Source of the DNA: Pseudorhizobium pelagicum
GTDB taxonomy: Bacteria; Pseudomonadota; Alphaproteobacteria; Rhizobiales; Rhizobiaceae
Length of the DNA: 64,000 nt
Assembly: GCA_000722615.1 (NCBI GenBank)
Contig: JOKI01000014.1
Coordinates: forward strand, 189-64,188
Reading direction: 5' to 3'
In this document: positions 58,514 through 64,000 of the stretch, piece after piece
How the letters are laid out: every line of letters starts with the position of its first letter
Position numbering within the stretch: position 1 is the first letter of the stretch
Program-made: the position numbers and the translations under genes
The notes under the pieces: model-generated
Database searches by the model: none
The model's input: only the letters and a program-made list of their open reading frames with translations
Told to the model about the DNA's origin: nothing

Positions 58514-59238
58514 ACCGGGTCGCCGACGGCGATCCGGCTTTCCGCCGACGGCGTGCCATAGGCGCCGAAGTTGCGGCCGTTGTGGCGCATGATGGTACGC
58601 AGCACGTTCGGGTCCTCGACCACGCCGGGCTGGGCAAGCAGCGTCATGCCGCAGCGTCGCGTCGGCTCGGTCACGGCAATCTCGGTCCCGCCGATCCTCA
58701 GTGTCCGGCCGATCCAGTCGTTCTCGACAAAACCCTCGCCATCGAAGCTCTCGATCAGCACCGAGGGCCGGAAGCGACGGCGGTCGAGCTCGCTGAAGGC
58801 GCCGATGCCGGCGAGATGATCAAGCGAGGCCGTCGTCACCAGGTGCAGGGGGGCCGTGGTGTAGCGGTTGGAAATGACCGGAAAGCGCAGGTCGCCACCC
58901 TCCAGAACGCCGTCATAGACGCCGACGCCGGCATAGAAGCCGAAATGCGCCGTCAGCCGTTCCTCAAGCGCGGAATCGTCGAGCCAGAGGGCCGCGCCGT
59001 CGGGAAAGCGGATCTGCGGCATGGCCGCGTCGCCACCGGCGCCGTCCAGAAAGAGCGCCGGCCGCCAGCGCGGCTCCTTCTCCGGTGCCGCCGCAAGGCC
59101 GGTCGCGCGGTCGAAGAGCCCGAACCGTCGGTCGCCGGCAACGCCCTGCGGCGAGACCGCGATGTCGGCAAGCGCCTCGCCGCCGACTGAACTCACCGGA
59201 TATCGCCAGACTTCCGCAACCCGACCGATTTCTCTCAT
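58498..59238 (-). CDS. MOSC-domain protein (YcbX-like)
   Basis: A 246-residue protein. The N-terminal beta-barrel domain (MREIGRVAEVWRYPVSSVGG, GVAGDRRFGLFDRATG) and the C-terminal MOSC domain (VSELDRRRFRPSVLIE-type: ELDRRRFRPSVLIES, EIAVTEPTRRCGMTLLAQPG) match the YcbX/MOSC group. The conserved Cys of RRCGM should bind the molybdenum cofactor. Relatives reduce N-hydroxylated compounds with electrons from a partner. ATG 59238 has AAGGGAC upstream, rather than ATG 59244. Nothing seen in the 269 bases before the following kinase stop. Confidence 0.9.
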   Translation of the reverse strand: MREIGRVAEVWRYPVSSVGGEALADIAVSPQGVAGDRRFGLFDRATGLAAAPEKEPRWRPALFLDGAGGDAAMPQIRFPDGAALWLDDSALEERLTAHFGFYAGVGVYDGVLEGGDLRFPVISNRYTTAPLHLVTTASLDHLAGIGAFSELDRRRFRPSVLIESFDGEGFVENDWIGRTLRIGGTEIAVTEPTRRCGMTLLAQPGVVEDPNVLRTIMRHNGRNFGAYGTPSAESRIAVGDPVYAES

Positions 59239-59507
59239 GCACATGTCCCTTGTCTGCCTGCGGCACCGTCAGAGAAGCCGCGGGGAGGGATGCGGTTCCA
59301 TGGAGGCCGCACAAGAGGGGCCGGCCTCGCCTCTGTCGTGCGCCGCGGCAAGGTCCGCAGCCGGTGCTGGATACGCTGGTGGCCGAGATCCAGAACGGCT
59401 TCGGCCGCCACGATCCAATGGAACGGCGCCACGGTGCCGCTGCGATTCAAACCGCGGCAACTCGAAGCAGTTGCAGTCGAACCAGTCGTTCTGGCCTGCC
59501 TTCCATG

Positions 59508-61436
59508 TCAGGCCTGGGAGACCACCGCCTGGATGCGCACGCGTGCCCCCTCCGGCGGATAGCTCACGTTCACGGTGCCGCCGAGTTGTCCGGTCAGCAC
59601 GCGATCAAGCAAGGTCGTGCCGAAGCCGCGGCGGGTCGGAGGCGTGACGGGAGGACCATTGCTTTCGGTCCATTCCAGATGGAGCATGGTGCCGCCCTCC
59701 GTCCGCTCGGTCGTCCAGCCGACGGTAAGTTGTCCGTCCGGGACCGAAAGCGCACCATATTTTACAGCGTTCGTGGTCAATTCGTGCACGGCCATGGCAA
59801 GCGGGACGGCGGCGTCGACAGGAAGATGGAAGACCCCGCCGTCGAGCGTCAGCCGCGTGCCGTCATCATAGGGTTCCAGTTCCGCGAGGATGATCTTCTG
59901 GAGGTCGGCTCCGGTCCATTCATTGTCGGTCAGGAGCGTATGGCTGCGGGCCAGCGAGGACAGCCGGCCGGTCATTCCCCGCTCGAAAGCCTCCATGTTG
60001 TCCGACGTGCGAATGGTGAAGTTCATGACGGATTGAACCGTGGCCAGAGTGTTCTTCACGCGGTGATGCAGCTCGCTTATCAGCAGCGCCTGACGCTCCT
60101 TCGCCGCCTTCTCGCTGGAGATGTCGCGCACCTCGATGATGGTCCCGATGGTCTTGGCGTCCTCGTCCCGGATGGGACTCGCCGTGAAGGCGATCGGGTA
60201 GAAGCTCCCGTCCTTGTGGACGAACACCTCTTCCCCCTGTTCCTTGTTGTTCTGGGGAAAAGCGCGGTCGATGGCGCATTCATGGATCGGAAAGGGGCGA
60301 CCGTCGGGATAGGTGTGGTGCACGACATCGTGCAGCGGGCGTCCCTGCGTTTCCGCAAGCGTATAGCCGGTCAGCACCTCGGCGGCCGGATTCATGTAGA
60401 TGCAGTGCTGCTGCTCATCCATGACGAACACGGCGACGGAGGCATTGTCCAGCACCGCATTGAGCCGCCGCGTCGTCTTGCGCAGACGCTCCTCGGTGTA
60501 CTTTCGGTCCGTGATGTCGAGCACAAATTCGAAGCCCGTGCCGTCGGGCAGCAGCTTGGCAGCGAACAGCGCCCACCATCGGGAGCCATCCTTGCGGATA
60601 TACTCCTTTTCGTAGGGCGTGGTGTTGCCCTTCGCCTTCAGTTCAGCGAAGGCACGCTCGGAATCCTGCATCCACTCGGCAGGGGTGAGGCGCTGCCAGG
60701 TGAGGCGTCCGGTCTCCAGGTCCTCCCGGCTGTAGCCGCCCATGCGCAGAAACGCGTCATTGGCATCCGTCAGCAGCCCGTCCATGTCGAAATAGATTGC
60801 ACCGACCGTCCCGATCTCCAGGGCCGTACGGAACCTCGCCTCGCTGACGCGGAGCGCCTCCTCGGCACGCGCCCGCTCGACGGCCGCCCAGGTGCGCTCG
60901 GCCACCTCCCGTACGAGCGCGATGTCCTCCTCGCTCCAGCGACGCGGCTCGGCCGAATGCAGGAACAGGAGCGCAATCAGCCGTCCCGCCTTGACCAGTG
61001 GCACCGCGAGCTGCGCGCGGACACCGAGTGCGTGATGAGCACCGGCCGCAGGTGTGCCAGCGGTGCGGACGTCAGTGTCGAAATCTTCGATGGCGACGAG
61101 CTCACCCGATCGGTAGGCGGCAGCGATGTCCGGGCCGTAGCTTTCGAGATTGTGACGCCCCGCGACGGAAGCCACTCCCTCCGCCCGCCAGTCCCCCTCG
61201 ATATGAAGGTGAACGCCGTCTTCCTCCATCTCCGAATAGCCGACGCGCATCGCCCCGAGGTGCCGGCCCAACAGCTCGGCCGCGGCCGTCATGACCCCGC
61301 GCGGAGCGGCGATTTCCCGCAGGCGGTCGCTGAGATCGAGCAGGAAATGGGCTGCAACCTGCATCTTCGAGATCGCATCCGGCTGTGCATGTGGGTAGGA
61401 TCGCGGCGATGCTGAAAGCATAGCATTGTCGTCCAT
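59508..61436 (-). CDS. GAF-PAS-PAS-HWE sensor histidine kinase
   Basis: A 642-residue soluble sensor kinase. Order of domains: GAF (about 25-175; LDLSDRLREIAAPRGVMTAA, AVPLVKAGRLIALLFLHSAE), PAS with PAC (about 185-305; FDMDGLLTDANDAFLRMGGY), second PAS with PAC (about 310-435; DEQQHCIYMNPAAEVLTGYT), then the HWE kinase core with His in ELHHRVKNTLATVQSV and AMAVHELTTNAVKYGALS, ending GFGTTLLDRVLTGQLGG. The GAF lacks the bilin-Cys I would expect of phytochromes, so it probably does not bind bilin. HWE kinases often control the general stress response or light signalling. No response regulator is adjacent. Confidence 0.92.
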   Translation of the reverse strand: MDDNAMLSASPRSYPHAQPDAISKMQVAAHFLLDLSDRLREIAAPRGVMTAAAELLGRHLGAMRVGYSEMEEDGVHLHIEGDWRAEGVASVAGRHNLESYGPDIAAAYRSGELVAIEDFDTDVRTAGTPAAGAHHALGVRAQLAVPLVKAGRLIALLFLHSAEPRRWSEEDIALVREVAERTWAAVERARAEEALRVSEARFRTALEIGTVGAIYFDMDGLLTDANDAFLRMGGYSREDLETGRLTWQRLTPAEWMQDSERAFAELKAKGNTTPYEKEYIRKDGSRWWALFAAKLLPDGTGFEFVLDITDRKYTEERLRKTTRRLNAVLDNASVAVFVMDEQQHCIYMNPAAEVLTGYTLAETQGRPLHDVVHHTYPDGRPFPIHECAIDRAFPQNNKEQGEEVFVHKDGSFYPIAFTASPIRDEDAKTIGTIIEVRDISSEKAAKERQALLISELHHRVKNTLATVQSVMNFTIRTSDNMEAFERGMTGRLSSLARSHTLLTDNEWTGADLQKIILAELEPYDDGTRLTLDGGVFHLPVDAAVPLAMAVHELTTNAVKYGALSVPDGQLTVGWTTERTEGGTMLHLEWTESNGPPVTPPTRRGFGTTLLDRVLTGQLGGTVNVSYPPEGARVRIQAVVSQA

Positions 61437-61509
61437 TTCATTGTCCCATGATGATGCCGGTGATACGACAGTAGCAGCATGAAACCTGATATTGAAGCAA
61501 GAACTCGGA

Positions 61510-62382
61510 ATGTCACTCGCGCGATATATCAATCCAGATCAAGAACTCGACTTCCAAACGGCCAGGGTCCGGTCGCCGGATCGTCCGATGCGGCAGCTTT
61601 CGGGGCTGAGCGTCGAGCATGTGCGGCTCCCGGACGAACGGTTCGAGTACAAGGTCGTCGGCACCAGTCATTACCTCGCCCTTCACGACATTGAGTTGCA
61701 GGACGGCGAGGCCGAGCTCGCAAACGGCGCCCGCTCTCACTGCCACTCCCTCGCCGACCGGCTGACCTTCGTTCCGGCCGGATGTCAGGTCGCCGGCTGG
61801 TCCGTGCCGAAGAACCGCAGGAACAGTTTCACGGCGCTGTATTTCGATGCAACGACGCTGGTCGAGGAATTCCGCACCGGCTTCACGGCCAGCAGCCCGC
61901 CACCTTTCCTGTATGCCTTCGACCCGTCGCTTCGCACGACACTCGAAAAGCTGGCCAATGCCGTTTCGACCGGTGTGGGTGCCGCCTACCTGGAATCCCT
62001 GTGCCTGGTGGCGGTGGGTGAACTGCTGCAGATACGCCCTTCGGTCTCGGCCCAGCGCCTGAGTGAAGCTCAGATGGACCGGCTCCTGGAGTTCGTCGAG
62101 GCGCATCTGGAAGACGATCTCTCCGTCGAGGATCTCGCAAAAGTCCTGGATCTGAGCCGGTTCCATTTTTCGAGGATCTTCAAGACGACGACCTCCCGGT
62201 CCCCCTATCAGTTCCTCCTGGAACGCAGGATCAGGCGGTCCATGGATCTGCTGCGTTCGTCGACCCTCTCCATCGCAGACATCGCAACGAAATGCGGCTT
62301 CCGCAGTGTGCCGCAATTCGAGGAAGCGTTCCGGCGCAGCATGGGAACTCGACCCATCCGATACCGGGCTGACCTGGGATAG
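61510..62382 (+). CDS. AraC-family transcriptional regulator
   Basis: A 290-residue regulator. The C-terminal DNA-binding region has two helix-turn-helices: SVEDLAKVLDLSRFHFSRIF and SIADIATKCGFRSVPQFEEA, with GTRPIRYR at the end. The N-terminal half (FVPAGCQVAGWSVPKNRRNS, ALYFDATTLVEEF) is a cupin-like ligand domain. It is divergent from the HWE kinase, 73 bases apart; common control is plausible. ATG 61510 is used; TTG 61492 is rejected. The ligand and targets are unknown. Confidence 0.92.
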   Translation: MSLARYINPDQELDFQTARVRSPDRPMRQLSGLSVEHVRLPDERFEYKVVGTSHYLALHDIELQDGEAELANGARSHCHSLADRLTFVPAGCQVAGWSVPKNRRNSFTALYFDATTLVEEFRTGFTASSPPPFLYAFDPSLRTTLEKLANAVSTGVGAAYLESLCLVAVGELLQIRPSVSAQRLSEAQMDRLLEFVEAHLEDDLSVEDLAKVLDLSRFHFSRIFKTTTSRSPYQFLLERRIRRSMDLLRSSTLSIADIATKCGFRSVPQFEEAFRRSMGTRPIRYRADLG

Positions 62383-62545
62383 CGCGTCAACAGCCGGTAA
62401 GACGCGGCCGGCACAGGCGGATTGCCGCGAGCAGGCCGACACTTAAGATCGCGTCGTGCCCTGGCTCGCCGAGGCAGACCGCCGTGGCCGTCAGCTGCCC
62501 CTCGATGTCTTCTGCAGGCAAGTCCGGGTTACCGGCCCTCGTCGC

Positions 62546-62956
62546 CTATTCGATCGGCTCGAACACCATCGAATGGCCGTTGATGCAGTAGCGCAACCCG
62601 GTCGGCGGCGGGCCGTCGGGGAAGACGTGGCCGAGATGGCCGCCGCAGTTGGCGCAGCGCACTTCCGTGCGCACCATGCCGAAGGCAGTGTCGCGATGTT
62701 CCGTCACGGCGCCGGGCTTGGCCGGCTCGAAATAGCTCGGCCAGCCGCAGCCGGCGTCGAATTTGGTGTCGGAGACGAACAGCGGCTCGTCGCAGGCGGC
62801 GCAGCGGTAGAGGCCCTTCTCGGTGCTGTCCCAATAGGGGCCGGTGAAGGGGCGTTCCGTACCGTGCTCGCGCAGGATCCGGTACTGATCCGGCGTCAAC
62901 TGCTCGCGCCACTCCGCGTCGCTCTTCTCAATGCGTGGTTTCGTCGCGTCTGACAT
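62546..62956 (-). CDS. msrB: Peptide-methionine (R)-S-oxide reductase
   Basis: A 136-residue MsrB of normal length. Zinc ligands are Cys52, Cys55, Cys101 and Cys104 (CAACDEP, CANCGGH). The catalytic Cys124 is in [14 protein letters not shown], and the resolving Cys70 in [11 protein letters not shown]. It reduces the R isomer of methionine sulfoxide in proteins and restores function after oxidation. There is no signal peptide, so it is cytosolic. ATG 62956 follows AAAGGATC; the upstream open frame (to 63082) is rejected as it lacks a ribosome site. Confidence 0.96.
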   Translation of the reverse strand: MSDATKPRIEKSDAEWREQLTPDQYRILREHGTERPFTGPYWDSTEKGLYRCAACDEPLFVSDTKFDAGCGWPSYFEPAKPGAVTEHRDTAFGMVRTEVRCANCGGHLGHVFPDGPPPTGLRYCINGHSMVFEPIE

Positions 62957-63126
62957 GGGGGATCCTTTCGTTGCGCCTAAGATAGGTGGCGAGGAGTCGC
63001 TGGAAAAGCCCCCGATCACGCCAACGTTTGCGCGCAAAAGCCTTGAGGCGTTGATTTCTTTCCCATATGGGGATGTATGCAATCCGTCCGAGGGGGCGAT
63101 CCGAACAGAATCAGGCAGGAGACGAT

Positions 63127-64000
63127 ATGGCCGATCAGGCGGCAGTGACGTTGTTGTGTCTTTTCCTACCGTTCCTGGCAGCAGTCCTTGCGCCGGCGGT
63201 CATCCGCGCTTTCGGCCATGCCGGAAGCTGGCTTCTGGCACTGGCGCCGCTCCTGTCCTTCCTGCATTTCCTGACCTTCCTGCCGGAGGTGGCCGATGGC
63301 GGCGTGGTCACCGGCGGCTTTGCCTGGGTGCCGAGCCTCAACCTGTCCTTCTCCTGGTTCCTCGACGGCCTGTCGCTCACCTTCGCGCTGCTGATCACCG
63401 GCATCGGCACGCTGATCGTGCTCTATTCCGGCGGCTACATGAAGGGCCACCCGCAGCTCGGGCGTTTCCTCTGCTTCATCCTGCTGTTCATGGGCGCCAT
63501 GCTCGGCCTCGTCGTCTCCGACAGCTTCCTGATGCTCTTCGTCTACTGGGAGCTCACCTCGATCACCTCCTTCCTGCTGATCGGCTTCGATCACGAGCGC
63601 GAGGCGGCCCGCCGCTCGGCCCTGCAGGCGCTGGTGGTCACCGGGCTCGGCGGCCTGTCGCTGCTTGCCGGCCTGATCTTCCTCTGGAACATGACCGGCG
63701 TCACGCAGCTCTCGCTGCTCGTCCACGTCGGCGACGGCCTGCGCGAAAGCCCCTTCTACCTGGCGGCCCTTATCCTGCTGCTCGGCGGCGCCTTCACCAA
63801 GTCGGCGCAGTTCCCCTTCCACTTCTGGCTTCCCAACGCCATGGAGGCGCCGACCCCGGTCTCCGCCTACCTGCATTCCGCCACCATGGTGAAGGCCGGC
63901 GTCTACCTGCTGATGCGGCTGAACCCGGTGATGGGTGCCACGCCCGCCTGGGAGATCCTGCTGCCGCTCTTCGGTGGCGTGACGCTGATTGCCGGCGCGT
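63127..64000 (+). CDS. mrpA: Mrp-type Na+/H+ antiporter subunit A, 3-prime end cut
   Basis: The frame runs from ATG 63127 (AGGAG ribosome site) off the window: 291 residues are seen. Multiple spans typical of NuoL/MrpA proteins are present ([99 protein letters not shown]). This end includes the conserved Glu in VYWELTS and the Lys in GAFTKSAQF, both essential in the related complex I subunit. It belongs to the multisubunit Mrp (Pha) antiporter of rhizobia; the remaining subunits should follow beyond the window. Role: Na+/K+ exchange and pH tolerance. Confidence 0.95.
   Translation, partial: MADQAAVTLLCLFLPFLAAVLAPAVIRAFGHAGSWLLALAPLLSFLHFLTFLPEVADGGVVTGGFAWVPSLNLSFSWFLDGLSLTFALLITGIGTLIVLYSGGYMKGHPQLGRFLCFILLFMGAMLGLVVSDSFLMLFVYWELTSITSFLLIGFDHEREAARRSALQALVVTGLGGLSLLAGLIFLWNMTGVTQLSLLVHVGDGLRESPFYLAALILLLGGAFTKSAQFPFHFWLPNAMEAPTPVSAYLHSATMVKAGVYLLMRLNPVMGATPAWEILLPLFGGVTLIAGA

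Noticed and set aside
59085..61415. A 776-residue open frame antisense to the HWE kinase
   Set aside because: Shadow frame; the kinase has GAF, PAS and HWE motifs in order.

Overview
The window reads as a chromosome segment of an alphaproteobacterium, most likely a Rhizobiaceae member (Rhizobium/Agrobacterium/Shinella-like). Support: high GC with strong codon bias; a BA14K-type basic secreted protein; an iron-sulfur (6-4) photolyase whose four cluster cysteines fall at the same residue numbers I recall for Agrobacterium PhrB; HWE/HisKA_2-type histidine kinases; a full CtrA box; an FNR/FixK anaerobox; and several GGAAC-N18/19-TT elements of the EcfG (general stress sigma) type. I see no rRNA, tRNA, CRISPR array, insertion sequence, integrase or prophage. 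Genes are densely packed and all look intact; only the first (chemotaxis receptor) and last (MrpA antiporter subunit) are cut by the window edge.

Layout. 0-6 kb: chemotaxis receptor, two tandem L,D-transpeptidase lipoproteins, an APH-fold kinase, the divergent ohrR/ohr peroxide pair and a BA14K protein. 6-11 kb: a MarR-controlled DUF899/DUF1579/VOC operon, a degenerate receiver protein, an ECF sigma factor and a K+ channel with a zinc ribbon. 11-24 kb: a CPA-type antiporter, a HerA-like ATPase, YihY, BrnTA toxin-antitoxin, an aldo/keto reductase, a divergent MFS/LysR pair, a CHASE3-GAF-GGDEF diguanylate cyclase and a phospholipase D-family enzyme with a strong EcfG-type promoter. 24-34 kb: IlvE-type aminotransferase, superoxide dismutase, metallophosphoesterase, a YafY-type regulator facing LysE, two c-type cytochromes, a His-rich CDF transporter, a PfpI-type protein and a GNAT. 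34-45 kb: photolyase, CadR/PbrR-like MerR facing a CDF exporter, a two-gene unknown pair under a CtrA box, DUF2254, oligopeptidase B, two coupled small membrane proteins, an AI-2E-family permease and a VOC dioxygenase-like protein. 44.7-50 kb: an FNR box in front of a universal stress protein, a DksA-like protein and hemolysin III, then a membrane PQQ glucose dehydrogenase. 50-64 kb: DUF2243, ABC and MFS transporters, a translationally coupled sensory operon (MetOD1-like protein, histidine kinase, response regulator), an FAD/NAD(P) protein, a MOSC protein, a GAF-PAS-PAS HWE kinase facing an AraC regulator, MsrB and the start of mrpA.

The common theme is envelope, oxidative, metal and light stress plus sensory transduction. 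The most interesting items are the three-gene coupled operon at 54.4-56.5 kb, the CtrA-box-controlled unknown pair at 36.9-37.8 kb, the anaerobox in front of the universal stress protein, and the scatter of EcfG-type promoters that suggests several of these genes belong to the general stress regulon. Functions are inferred from motifs read by eye; no database search was made.
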